Assembly (NCBI GenBank): GCA_049324535.1
Contig: JBMOOG010000012.1
Location: 58,525-122,524 of the forward strand
DNA length: 64,000 nucleotides
DNA from: JBMOOG01 sp049324535
Lineage (GTDB): Bacteria; Pseudomonadota; Alphaproteobacteria; Rhodobacterales; Rhodobacteraceae
Direction: 5' to 3'
The translations under genes and the position numbers were made by a program. Under the pieces are notes generated by a model. It was not told the DNA's origin and did not search any database. It worked only from the letters and a program-made list of their open reading frames with translations. Of this stretch, positions 7,908-15,878 are shown piece by piece. Position 1 is the stretch's first letter. Each line of letters begins with the position of its first letter.

Positions 7908-9419
7908 ATGCTCGACCTGTCCTTCACCGCCCCGGCCGCCCGCGTGATCGAGGGGGCCACCGGTCCCTGGGAACTCGTGATCGGCATGGAGGTCCATGCC
8001 CAGGTCGCCTCCAAGGCCAAGCTCTTTTCCGGCGCCTCGACCGAATTCGGGGCCGAGCCGAACGCGAACGTCTCGTTCGTCGATGCGGCGATGCCGGGCA
8101 TGCTGCCGGTGATCAACGAATTCTGCGTGGCGCAGGCGGTGCGGACGGGGCTGGGGCTCAAGGCCGCGATCAACCTGCGGTCCGCCTTCGATCGCAAGAA
8201 CTACTTCTACCCCGACCTGCCGCAGGGCTACCAGATCAGCCAGCTCTACCACCCGATCGTCGGCGAGGGCGAGGTGATCGTCGAGATGGGGCCGGGCGTT
8301 GCCCGTCGGGTGCGCATCGAGCGCATCCACCTCGAACAGGACGCGGGCAAGTCGATCCACGATCTCGACCCCACCATGTCCTTCGTCGACCTCAACCGCA
8401 CCGGCGTCGCGCTGATGGAGATCGTCTCGCGCCCCGACCTGCGCGGGCCCGAGGAGGCGGCCGCCTACGTGGGCAAGCTGCGGCAGATCCTGCGCTATCT
8501 CGGCACCTGCGACGGCAACATGCAGAACGGCAACCTGCGGGCCGACGTGAACGTGAGTGTCTGCCGCCCCGGCGCCTACGAGAGATACCAGGCGACCCAG
8601 GACTTCGCGCATCTGGGCACGCGCTGCGAGATCAAGAACATGAACTCGATGCGCTTCATCCAGGCCGCCATCGACTACGAGGCGCGGCGCCAGATCGCGA
8701 TCCTGGAAGACGGCGGCACGATCGAGCAGGAAACCCGGCTTTACGATCCCGACCGGGGCGAGACGCGGTCGATGCGGTCCAAGGAAGAGGCGCACGACTA
8801 CCGCTACTTCCCTGACCCGGACCTCTTGCCGCTCGAGATCGAACAGGCCTGGGTCGATGAGATCGCCGCCTCGATGCCGGAACTGCCGGATGCCAAGAAG
8901 GCGCGCTTCGTGGCCGAATACGGCATGACCGACTACGACGCCGGAGTGCTGACCGCCGAGGTCGAGAACGCCGACTTCTTCGAGACGGTGGCGAGGGGCC
9001 GCGACGGCAAGATCGCCGCGAACTGGGTCATCAACGAGCTCTTCGGACGGCTGAACAAGGAGGGGCTGGCCATCGCCGCCTCGCCGGTGTCGGCCGCGCA
9101 GCTCGGCGGGGTGCTCGACCTTCTGGCTTCGGGCGAGATCTCGGGCAAGATGGCCAAGGATCTCTTCGACATCCTGTGGACCGAAGGCGGCGACCCGGCC
9201 GAGGTGGCCGCCGCCCGCGGCATGAAGCAGGTCAACGACACCGGCGCGATCGAGGCGGCGGTGGACGCGATCATCGCCGAGAACCCGGCGCAGGTGGAGA
9301 AGGCGAAGGCCAATCCCAAGCTTGCCGGCTGGTTCGTGGGCCAGGTGCTGAAGGCCACCGGCGGCAAGGCCAACCCCGCCACGGTCAACGAGCTGGTGGC
9401 GCGAAAGCTCGGGCTCTGA
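7908..9419 (+). CDS. gatB: Aspartyl/glutamyl-tRNA amidotransferase subunit B
   Basis: A 503-residue GatB, the kinase and tRNA-binding subunit of the GatCAB complex that converts Glu-tRNA(Gln) and Asp-tRNA(Asn) to their amidated forms. The diagnostic GMEVHAQV, FDRKNYFYPDLPQGYQISQ, RIHLEQDAGKS, LNRTGVALMEIVS, GNLRADVNVSV and the C-terminal YqeY-like helical domain ending in VNELVARKLG are all present. I chose ATG 7908 (AAAGGGA 7 bases upstream). gatC and gatA are not adjacent. Confidence 0.97.
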   Translation: MLDLSFTAPAARVIEGATGPWELVIGMEVHAQVASKAKLFSGASTEFGAEPNANVSFVDAAMPGMLPVINEFCVAQAVRTGLGLKAAINLRSAFDRKNYFYPDLPQGYQISQLYHPIVGEGEVIVEMGPGVARRVRIERIHLEQDAGKSIHDLDPTMSFVDLNRTGVALMEIVSRPDLRGPEEAAAYVGKLRQILRYLGTCDGNMQNGNLRADVNVSVCRPGAYERYQATQDFAHLGTRCEIKNMNSMRFIQAAIDYEARRQIAILEDGGTIEQETRLYDPDRGETRSMRSKEEAHDYRYFPDPDLLPLEIEQAWVDEIAASMPELPDAKKARFVAEYGMTDYDAGVLTAEVENADFFETVARGRDGKIAANWVINELFGRLNKEGLAIAASPVSAAQLGGVLDLLASGEISGKMAKDLFDILWTEGGDPAEVAAARGMKQVNDTGAIEAAVDAIIAENPAQVEKAKANPKLAGWFVGQVLKATGGKANPATVNELVARKLGL

Positions 9420-9426
9420 AACGGAA

Positions 9427-9450
9427 GGGGCGGCGCCGCTGCGCCGCCCC
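9427..9450. terminator. GC-rich hairpin after gatB
   Basis: A perfect 9-bp stem, GGGGCGGCG (9427-9435) pairing with CGCCGCCCC (9442-9450), with a 6-base loop, sits 8 bp after the gatB stop between two convergent genes. It lacks a clear T-run, so efficiency as an intrinsic terminator is uncertain. Confidence 0.55.
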
Positions 9451-9489
9451 TGCCCTTGCGAGAGACACGTTCGAGGCCGAGGCCCCGCG

Positions 9490-10167
9490 TCAGGCCGTCT
9501 TGCGGCGGCGCAGCGCGGCGAGGCCCCCCAGTCCCGCCAGCAGGACGAGACCCGAGGCCGGAACCGGGATCGAGGCGATGGCCACGTTGTCCAGAAGACC
9601 GCCGACCCCATCGCTGCGGCCGCGCGCCTGGAAGGCCAGACGGTAGTAGCCGGCCTTGCGAACCACGTATTCCGCGGTGATCTCGACCCAGTCGCCGACC
9701 ACGGCGCCCGGCGTCAGGCCGGTGACCAGCCCGTTGACCAGGCCGCCCAGCCGGTAGGAGATCCCGTTGGTGGTCGCGTCGGCCACCTGCGGGCTGTACC
9801 AGAAGCTGAGCATGTATTTGCCCACGTTCAGGCGCACGGTCTGATACATGACCGAGTTCGCGAGGCTGTCCAGTTCGGCGTAGTAGTTGCCGTCCTTGGG
9901 CGTCAGGCCGAGCGTGCGCTGGGTCTGGACCTCGATCCCCGGACCGCTGTGCAGGGTCCAGCCGTTCAGGCCGGCCCAGACGTCCGAGTCGGGACCGGTG
10001 GTCGGCATGTCCGCATAGTTGGCGCCGTTGACGAGGCCCGGCGTGTTGCCCGGAACACCGGTCTCGAAACTTCCGTTGGTCAGGATCGTCGCGGCCGAGG
10101 CCCCCGAAAGTGCCAGGGTCGTCGCAACGATCGCGGCGGAACCCGCCGTAGTGAGTGTCTTGAGCAT
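9490..10167 (-). CDS. VPLPA-CTERM sorting domain protein (exported)
   Basis: A 225-residue surface protein. It has an N-terminal signal peptide ending near SGASA, a DUF642-like beta-sandwich body beginning NGSFETGVPG, and a C-terminal sorting tail: IPVPASGLVLLAGLGGLAAL followed by RRRKTA. That tail is the VPLPA variant of PEP-CTERM found in Rhodobacterales and processed by a dedicated exosortase in the inner membrane; no exosortase gene is seen here. I used ATG 10167, which has AAAGG 8 bases upstream, over an in-frame GTG 9 bp earlier. The long upstream gap is unusually AT-rich and probably holds its regulation. Confidence 0.85.
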   Translation of the reverse strand: MLKTLTTAGSAAIVATTLALSGASAATILTNGSFETGVPGNTPGLVNGANYADMPTTGPDSDVWAGLNGWTLHSGPGIEVQTQRTLGLTPKDGNYYAELDSLANSVMYQTVRLNVGKYMLSFWYSPQVADATTNGISYRLGGLVNGLVTGLTPGAVVGDWVEITAEYVVRKAGYYRLAFQARGRSDGVGGLLDNVAIASIPVPASGLVLLAGLGGLAALRRRKTA

Positions 10168-10488
10168 TCCTAACACCTTTCGCCCCCAGAGACCGCGTTA
10201 ACAACTTTGACGTGTGCGATCAAAGCAGGACCCGGCACAAAACCGTTTCCCATTCGAACACAACTAAAGACTGATTATGAATTGCGGCAAAATTTGGGCT
10301 TTTTTCCCCTCAAGGCCGGCGACCTCGACGGGGAAACTCTACCTTTGGCTGATTCTTGCCGATGCCATCCTGTTGCGTTCCGCCCACGCCCGACGAATTC
10401 GCCCGCTCCCGCCGTGACAAGCCGCGTCCGAGTCCCTAAATGAGCGCTCTGGAGCCTGAGCGTTCAGGATCCCGGGCCCGGGGGAACC
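10168..10488. other. AT-rich divergent intergenic region
   Basis: A 321-bp gap that is much richer in A/T (10200-10310) than its surroundings. It contains an inverted repeat CTTTGA (10205-10210) / TCAAAG (10220-10225) with a 9-base spacer, 37 bp before the VPLPA-CTERM start, which would suit an operator. The GGGCCCGGG-type palindrome near 10472-10483 precedes the DUF4177 gene. A 78-codon frame in the gap has no ribosome-binding site and was not accepted. Confidence 0.45.
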
Positions 10489-10845
10489 ATGCAGCTTTAC
10501 GAGTACAAGGTCGTGCCGGCTCCGTCGCGCGGAGAAAAGGCGCGCGGCGCGCGCAGCGGCGAGGAACGGCTGGCCGTGGCCGTCGCGAACGCGATCAACG
10601 CCCTTGCGCGCGAGGGTTGGGAATACCTGCGCTGCGACATGCTGCCGAGCGAAGAGCGAAGCGGCCTGACCCGACGGACCACCGTCTATCACAACCTGCT
10701 GATCTTCCGGCGCCCGCGGCCCGAAGCCTCCGCGCCACCGGCCAGGGTCGAGGAGCCGCCGCTGGTGACCTTCCGGCACGGATCGGAACCGGAGGGGCCC
10801 GCGCCGCGGCTCGGTCCCGCCGACCGCGACCTGGCCGCAGAATAG
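10489..10845 (+). CDS. DUF4177 domain protein
   Basis: A 118-residue small protein. Residues 1-75 fit the DUF4177 pattern: YEYKVVPAP at the start, then AINALAREGWEYLRCDMLP and YHNLLIFRRP. The remaining 40 residues are Pro/Arg-rich and look disordered. The function of the family is not established. It stands upstream of the J-domain gene and may be read with it. Confidence 0.75.
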   Translation: MQLYEYKVVPAPSRGEKARGARSGEERLAVAVANAINALAREGWEYLRCDMLPSEERSGLTRRTTVYHNLLIFRRPRPEASAPPARVEEPPLVTFRHGSEPEGPAPRLGPADRDLAAE

Positions 10846-10996
10846 TCCAGCGACGCGCCGGTTCCTGCGCAGGGGCCGGATCGATCCCTTGCGGATCGGA
10901 TGGGCGACGATCCCCCCTTCCGCGTGGCACGAAATTCCCTAGACTTGAGCGCCCGAGTCGCAAAACAGGCACGTCGGAAGACAGGCAAGGCCGCGC

Positions 10997-11620
10997 ATGA
11001 GCAGGAACGACCCCTTCGGATTCGATATTTCGGCCGCGTCGGACAAGAAACGGCGCGCCAAGAACCGCCGCGGCATGTCCGGCGCCTTCGAGGCGTCGTC
11101 GCGCCACTGCGATCACCCGGGCTGCACGCTGGCCGGGCAGTACCGCGCCCCCCGCTCGCCCGAGCGGCTGGACGAGTACCTGTGGTTCTGCAAGGACCAT
11201 GTGCGCGAGTACAACCTCAAGTGGAACTTCTTCCAGGGCCAGACCGAGGCCGAGTTCGAGGCGTTTCTCGACAAGGACCGGGTCTGGGGCCGGCCGACCA
11301 AGCCTTTCGGCGGCGCCGAGGACCGGGCCTGGGCGCGGATGGGAATCGACGACCCGCACGAGATCCTCGGCGACCGGGCCACGCCCCAGCCCGAGCGTTC
11401 GGGGGTTGCGCGCAAGCTACCGCCGACCGAGCGCCGGGCGCTGGAGATCCTCGAGGCGCGCGATCACTGGACGCGCACCGAGATCCGCAAGCAGTACAAG
11501 AGCCTGGTCAAGGACCTGCACCCCGACATGAACGGCGGCGACCGGTCCGACGAGGATCGCCTGCAGGAGGTCGTCTGGGCCTGGGACCAGATCAAGGACA
11601 GCCGCTTCTTCCGCGAATGA
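10997..11620 (+). CDS. J-domain (DnaJ-class) co-chaperone-like protein
   Basis: A 207-residue protein with a C-terminal J domain: ILEARDHWTRTEIRKQYKSL, with the HPD triad in LHPDMNGGDRSDED, then RLQEVVWAWDQI. The N-terminal 110 residues carry a possible metal-binding arrangement (HCDHPGC, then WFCKDH). J domains stimulate Hsp70/DnaK ATPase; the N-terminal half presumably picks the client. To my knowledge this protein neighbours cobS in related genomes, whereas here a peroxidase-like gene lies between them. Confidence 0.88.
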   Translation: MSRNDPFGFDISAASDKKRRAKNRRGMSGAFEASSRHCDHPGCTLAGQYRAPRSPERLDEYLWFCKDHVREYNLKWNFFQGQTEAEFEAFLDKDRVWGRPTKPFGGAEDRAWARMGIDDPHEILGDRATPQPERSGVARKLPPTERRALEILEARDHWTRTEIRKQYKSLVKDLHPDMNGGDRSDEDRLQEVVWAWDQIKDSRFFRE

Positions 11621-11656
11621 CGCGGACGCGGCGGCGGCGGCCTCGCCCGCGGGCCG

Positions 11657-12934
11657 TCACTCGTCGGTCAGGGTCTTGAGGAAGGCCACCAGATCGGCCT
11701 CCTCCTGCGCGGTCAGCTTCAGGTTGCCCAGTTCGTCCTTGTTCACCGTGGCGGGCACCTCGGGCGCGGGCCAGCACTGGCGCGCCAGCGCCTCGGCCTC
11801 GGTGGCGTCGCCCTCGCAGCGCGGCCAGACGTCGCGGAGGTTGTAGAACTTCACCACGCCCTCGAGCGTCTTGAAGTAGCCGTTGTGCATGTAGGCGCGC
11901 GGCGTCGCGGCATCGATGCGCGCATCGACGTTGCGCAGCGTCGGGACCTTCTGCTTGCCCTCCTGCGCGGCGGCGTAGGACGCAAGCGCCGGGTCGGCGG
12001 CCACCGTCTCGGCAAGGCCGTGATCGATCCAGCCGCCGCCGGCCGGGTTGTAGGCGGCCTGCCCGTACCACGGGTTCTCGGGGTTCCGCGGCACGCCGAG
12101 ATTGTCATAGGTGAAATCGGTGAAGAGCGCGGGCTGGCCTTCCGGGCCGGGCGCGATGACATGGCATTCGGCGCACATCGCCTTGCCCTCGAAGACCGCG
12201 AGCCCCGCCTGCTCCTGCGCCGAAAGCGTGCCCTGCCCCGCCACCCAGCGGTCGTACCGCGACGAGAAGCGGCTCACCTCGGACGACCGTTCATAGGCGC
12301 CGAGGGCATGGGCGATCTTCACGAAGGCGGCTTCGATCTTCTCGGCGGTCTCCGCGTCGTCGATGGCGATCGTCGCATCGGGATCGGCGCACTTCGTCGC
12401 CAGATCGGCGGGAAAGTCGATGGCACAGACGTCCTTGCCCCAGACCGCCTGCATCGTCACCGGGTAGTCGCCCGAGGCGCTTTCGGCGCAGACCTGCCGC
12501 ACCACGCAGGCGGCGTGGGGCATGCCCATCTCGACCGGATTGAGGAACGGCCCCATGGCCTGATCGGCCGCGGCATTGCCGGTGACGCCGCCGGTGGCGC
12601 GGCCGTTGTGGAAGGCGCCGCCGACAAAGAGGATGTCACCGTCCTCCCAGACGTGGTGCAGCACCGGCGCAAAGGCGGCGTAGGCGGCGCTTGGCGGCTT
12701 GCGGTTGCCGAAGCGGCCGGGGACCGACCCCTCGACCACGCCGCCGGTCGCGTTGACCGACGCGTGGGGGCTGCTGAACCCCATCGCGGGATCGTGGCAG
12801 AAGGAACAGGGCTGGTTTCCGTTCACCGATAGCGAGCCGTCGAAGAACATCTGCCGGCCGAGCTCCTCGGCCGGGGTAAGCGCAAGAGCCGGCCCCGCGC
12901 AAAGAAGGCCGCAGACAAGACCGAGACGCACCAT
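11657..12934 (-). CDS. Di-heme cytochrome c peroxidase / MauG-family protein
   Basis: A 425-residue periplasmic protein with a signal peptide ending near ALA and two c-type heme sites, CSFCH (about residue 43) and CAECH (about residue 259). The family uses two hemes to reduce peroxide or, as in MauG, to oxidise protein residues. Compared with classical bacterial peroxidases it is about 100 residues longer and carries six additional cysteines (AACVVRQVC, DVCAID, TKCADP, RCEGD, RQCWP) that could form disulfides. The substrate is unknown. ATG 12934 is used; a GTG three codons earlier is also possible. A TTGACA element on this strand (12999-12994) may belong to its promoter. Confidence 0.82.
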   Translation of the reverse strand: MVRLGLVCGLLCAGPALALTPAEELGRQMFFDGSLSVNGNQPCSFCHDPAMGFSSPHASVNATGGVVEGSVPGRFGNRKPPSAAYAAFAPVLHHVWEDGDILFVGGAFHNGRATGGVTGNAAADQAMGPFLNPVEMGMPHAACVVRQVCAESASGDYPVTMQAVWGKDVCAIDFPADLATKCADPDATIAIDDAETAEKIEAAFVKIAHALGAYERSSEVSRFSSRYDRWVAGQGTLSAQEQAGLAVFEGKAMCAECHVIAPGPEGQPALFTDFTYDNLGVPRNPENPWYGQAAYNPAGGGWIDHGLAETVAADPALASYAAAQEGKQKVPTLRNVDARIDAATPRAYMHNGYFKTLEGVVKFYNLRDVWPRCEGDATEAEALARQCWPAPEVPATVNKDELGNLKLTAQEEADLVAFLKTLTDE

Positions 12935-13518
12935 GACCACCACCCGGATCGCGCAAACGCTGACGGGGCCGACTCTCTAACCTTTGGCCTATTTGTCAAG
13001 AATAAACCAAAGTTGTAGCCGCCAGAGTGGCCGGATAGCTGCGCGAGCCCGTGGCATAGCCCATTGATCTAAAACACATTTATCCGAAAGACAAGCCGGC
13101 CCTGCGGCAACGGGGCATGGAACTGCGGGGGCGAGGTCCGCGCGCAACAGTCCGACCGTTCCGGCAAGACTTCCGTCACCGGCCGGGCGCGTAGGCGCGG
13201 CAGGGTCGCGCGATGTCCCCGGCCTGCCGCGCGGGTCGGCGGTCCTGGCCGTCCGTCGCCACGGCGCAACGGGCCGGAACCGGGGCGCGGACACGCGCGC
13301 CACGGGCGCCGTGCCCCCGTCCTGCCAGGCGCGGGCCGCCCGGCGCCTCCGGTCAGGCGTGCCGGACGTGCATCGCCACGCCGCCGAGGCGCCGGTCCGA
13401 TCCGCCGGAACCGGCGCCCTGCCGCAATGGCGGGCGCCGCTTGCCCTTGCAGCCTCCGGCTTTATGTTCCATGACAACGCGTGAACGGCCCGCGACCCGC
13501 GGGTGCACACTCCTGACG
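12935..13518. other. 584-bp divergent intergenic region upstream of cobS
   Basis: I see no protein-like frame here. Signals noted: an inverted repeat CTTTGG (12982-12987) / CCAAAG (13007-13012) bracketing a TTGACA hexamer on the minus strand; a 10-bp perfect stem GCGCGGCAGG (13195-13204) / CCTGCCGCGC (13223-13232) with an 18-base loop; and the cobS promoter at the right end. I looked for the conserved boxes of a cobalamin riboswitch and did not find them. Confidence 0.5.
13441..13468 (+). promoter_or_regulatory. Predicted sigma-70 promoter of cobS
   Basis: TTGCCC at 13441-13446 and TATGTT at 13463-13468, 16 bp apart, about 50 bp before the cobS start codon. Confidence 0.5.
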
Positions 13519-14505
13519 ATGGCGGAAGCGATGCTCGACCAGACGATGAAGCCCACGGAAGAGATCTCGGTCCGCGATGTGTTCGGCATCGACACCGAGA
13601 TGAAGGTCAAGGGCTTTGCCGACCGCACCGACCGCGTGCCCGACATCGACCCGACCTACAAGTTCGACCCCGACACCACGCTCGCGATCCTCGCAGGCTT
13701 TGCCTACAACCGCCGCGTCATGATCCAGGGCTATCACGGCACCGGGAAATCCACGCACATCGAGCAGGTGGCGGCGCGGCTGAACTGGCCCTGCGTGCGG
13801 GTGAACCTCGACAGCCACATCTCGCGCATCGACCTGATCGGCAAGGACGCGATCAAGCTGCGCGACGGCAAGCAGGTGACCGAGTTCCACGAGGGCATCC
13901 TGCCCTGGGCGCTGCGCAACCCGGTGGCCATCGTCTTCGACGAATACGACGCCGGCCGCGCCGACGTGATGTTCGTGATCCAGCGCGTGCTCGAGCATGA
14001 CGGCAAGCTCACGCTTCTGGACCAGAACGAGATCATCACGCCGAACCCCTACTTCCGGCTGTTCGCGACGTCGAACACGGTCGGGCTTGGCGACACCACG
14101 GGGCTTTACCACGGGGTCCAGCAGATCAACCAGGCGCAGATGGACCGCTGGTCCCTGGTGGCCACGCTGAACTACCTCAGCCATGACGCGGAAACCGCGA
14201 TCGTGCTGGCCAAGAACCCGCATTACAACACCGAGAAGGGCCGCAAGCACATCAGCCAGATGGTGACGGTCGCCGACCTGACGCGCACGGCCTTCATGAA
14301 CGGGGATCTGTCCACGGTCATGAGCCCGCGCACGGTCATCAACTGGGCGCAGAACGCCGAGATCTTCCGCAACATCGGCTATGCCTTCCGGCTGACCTTC
14401 CTGAACAAGTGCGACGAGCTCGAGCGGCAGACCGTGGCTGAGTTCTACCAGCGCTGCTTCGACGAGGAGCTGCCGGAATCGGCGGCCAGCATGGCGATGA
14501 GGTGA
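13519..14505 (+). CDS. cobS: Aerobic cobaltochelatase subunit CobS
   Basis: A 328-residue AAA+ ATPase that, with CobT and CobN, inserts cobalt into hydrogenobyrinate a,c-diamide in aerobic cobalamin synthesis. Walker A is GYHGTGKST at residues 71-79; Walker B and sensor regions follow in PVAIVFDEYDAGRADV and FRLFATSNTVGLGD. The N-terminus VRDVFGID...MKVKGFADRTDRVPDID is typical of CobS. I chose ATG 13519 because homologues begin four residues before the MLDQT motif; an internal ATG at 13531 is possible. The stop overlaps the following nuclease start by 4 bp. Confidence 0.97.
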   Translation: MAEAMLDQTMKPTEEISVRDVFGIDTEMKVKGFADRTDRVPDIDPTYKFDPDTTLAILAGFAYNRRVMIQGYHGTGKSTHIEQVAARLNWPCVRVNLDSHISRIDLIGKDAIKLRDGKQVTEFHEGILPWALRNPVAIVFDEYDAGRADVMFVIQRVLEHDGKLTLLDQNEIITPNPYFRLFATSNTVGLGDTTGLYHGVQQINQAQMDRWSLVATLNYLSHDAETAIVLAKNPHYNTEKGRKHISQMVTVADLTRTAFMNGDLSTVMSPRTVINWAQNAEIFRNIGYAFRLTFLNKCDELERQTVAEFYQRCFDEELPESAASMAMR

Positions 14506-14960
14506 GCCGGTCGGGTCGGTCCCTCGGCTTTGTCCTTGCCCTGCTTGCGTTCGTCGGTCTGGCGGGGTGCGCGGCCCCGACCGGGCCGGCCGAGCCGCCG
14601 CAGGACGCGGCCGACACGGGTTGCCGGATCGCCCGTGTGGTGGATGGCGACACCGTCCATCTGACCTGCCCCTCCACGGGCCCGGTGAAGGCGCGGCTTC
14701 TGGGCTTCGACACGCCCGAAATCCACGCGCCGCGCTGTCGCGCGGAAGCGGTGGCCGGCCACGAGGCGACTGCGGTCCTGCGGCAGGTCCTGCAATCCGG
14801 CCCGATCACGCAGGCCCGGTTCCAGGGGCAGGACCGCTACGGGCGCGCCCTGGTCCGTCTGGAGGTCGGCGGGCAGGATGTGGCGCGACGGATGATCGCA
14901 AGCGGCCTCGCCCTGCCCTATGCGGGCGGACGCCACCCCTACTGGTGCGGAATTCTCTGA
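14502..14960 (+). CDS. Thermonuclease (SNase-like) family lipoprotein
   Basis: A 152-residue protein with a lipoprotein signal (LLAFVGLAGC) and a staphylococcal-nuclease fold: CRIARVVDGDTVHLTC, RLLGFDTPEI with the catalytic-type Arg and Asp, and DRYGRALVRLEVGGQDVARR. It would act outside the cytoplasm on nucleic acids, though many family members have not been shown to be nucleases. The GTG start overlaps the cobS stop (GTGA), so the two are translationally coupled. Confidence 0.85.
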   Translation: MSRSGRSLGFVLALLAFVGLAGCAAPTGPAEPPQDAADTGCRIARVVDGDTVHLTCPSTGPVKARLLGFDTPEIHAPRCRAEAVAGHEATAVLRQVLQSGPITQARFQGQDRYGRALVRLEVGGQDVARRMIASGLALPYAGGRHPYWCGIL

Positions 14961-15071
14961 GGGCCAACGCCGGGGGGGGCCGCGGCGGACCGGCCGGGCC
15001 TGGCCGTCCCCCTGCGCCGACGGCGGCCAGAGCCGATGCCCTGACCGCCGGATGGCTGGGATGCGCCGGGC

Positions 15072-15659
15072 TCAGCCGCGGGCGGCTTTCGTGGCCTTCG
15101 CCCACCAGACAACGTCATCGAGCATCGCCTTGGCCGAGGGCGCGATCACGGCTTCGATGTCGGCCAGGTTGCCCGAGCCGCCGAAGCCCGGATGCACCTT
15201 GAAGAAGTCCGACCCGCCGATGCGGACGTTGTTGCGGGTCGGAACCATCTGGAGCTCGACCCCGATGTTCTGCAGATGGCCCAGCGCGTTGGCGCCGCCC
15301 ATCGAACCGTAGGACACCGCGCCGAAGGGCTTGCGGGCCCATTCGACATAGGCCTGATCGAGCGCGTTCTTCAGCGCGCCAGTGATCGACCGGTTGTATT
15401 CGGCGAGGACGAAGATGTAGCCGTCGAACTCGCCCACCTTCTTCTGCCACTTCTGCGCCACCGGATCCTGGGTCGGCGCCCAGGCGTTCGAGGCCACCTC
15501 GGCGAAGAAGGGCATGGGGTAGTCGCGCAGGTCGACGACCTCGACCGCGATGTCGCCGCGGGCCTCGGCCTGGGCCTTGATCCAGGCGGTCGGAATGTCG
15601 GCAAAGCGCGTCGGGCGGGTCGACGAGACGATGATCGCGATCTTCGGCTTGGTGGTCAT
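15072..15659 (-). CDS. NADPH-dependent FMN reductase family protein
   Basis: A 195-residue flavodoxin-fold oxidoreductase. It opens with IAIIVSSTRPTR (phosphate-binding loop for FMN), then VVDLRDYPMPFF, FVLAEYNRSITGALKNALDQ and FGAVSYGSMGGANALGHLQ, which are standard for the NADPH-FMN reductase/azoreductase family. AAGGA lies 8 bases before the ATG. Its upstream region has a well-formed palindrome over the predicted promoter, so a dedicated repressor is likely. Confidence 0.9.
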   Translation of the reverse strand: MTTKPKIAIIVSSTRPTRFADIPTAWIKAQAEARGDIAVEVVDLRDYPMPFFAEVASNAWAPTQDPVAQKWQKKVGEFDGYIFVLAEYNRSITGALKNALDQAYVEWARKPFGAVSYGSMGGANALGHLQNIGVELQMVPTRNNVRIGGSDFFKVHPGFGGSGNLADIEAVIAPSAKAMLDDVVWWAKATKAARG

Positions 15660-15715
15660 TTTCGATGTCCTTCCGGGAGTTGTGCGGTTGAGCGGTTGTG
15701 CGAACTGACATCTCT

Positions 15716-15753
15716 CAATCTGGCGCGAATTGCTGCGCTGCCAATTCTGCGCC
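15716..15753 (-). promoter_or_regulatory. Promoter and palindromic operator of the FMN reductase gene
   Basis: GGCGCGAATTG (15722-15732) pairs with CAATTCTGCGCC (15742-15753), apart from one unpaired T, around a 9-base spacer. On the minus strand TTGGCA (15744-15739) and CAGATT (15722-15717) form a -35/-10 pair with 16-bp spacing inside this palindrome, so a bound dimer would block transcription of the reductase. A MarR/HxlR or LysR-type regulator would fit; none is encoded next door. Confidence 0.55.
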
Positions 15754-15878
15754 GCCGCGCCGATCCTGTGCGCCCGCGCACGAGCGGCTTGCCGAACGGC
15801 CGAGGGCGTGCTTTCACTGCGAGAGAGCGACGGGGCCGTGACGGCGGGGGCGATGCCGGCGGCCCGAGAGGGGCACGG

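Noticed and set aside
10207..10443. 78-codon open frame in the AT-rich gap
   Set aside because: No ribosome-binding site, no protein-like pattern, and it overlaps the probable control region of the VPLPA-CTERM gene.
12935..13518. Cobalamin riboswitch upstream of cobS
   Set aside because: I looked for the conserved B12-box and surrounding core segments and found none.
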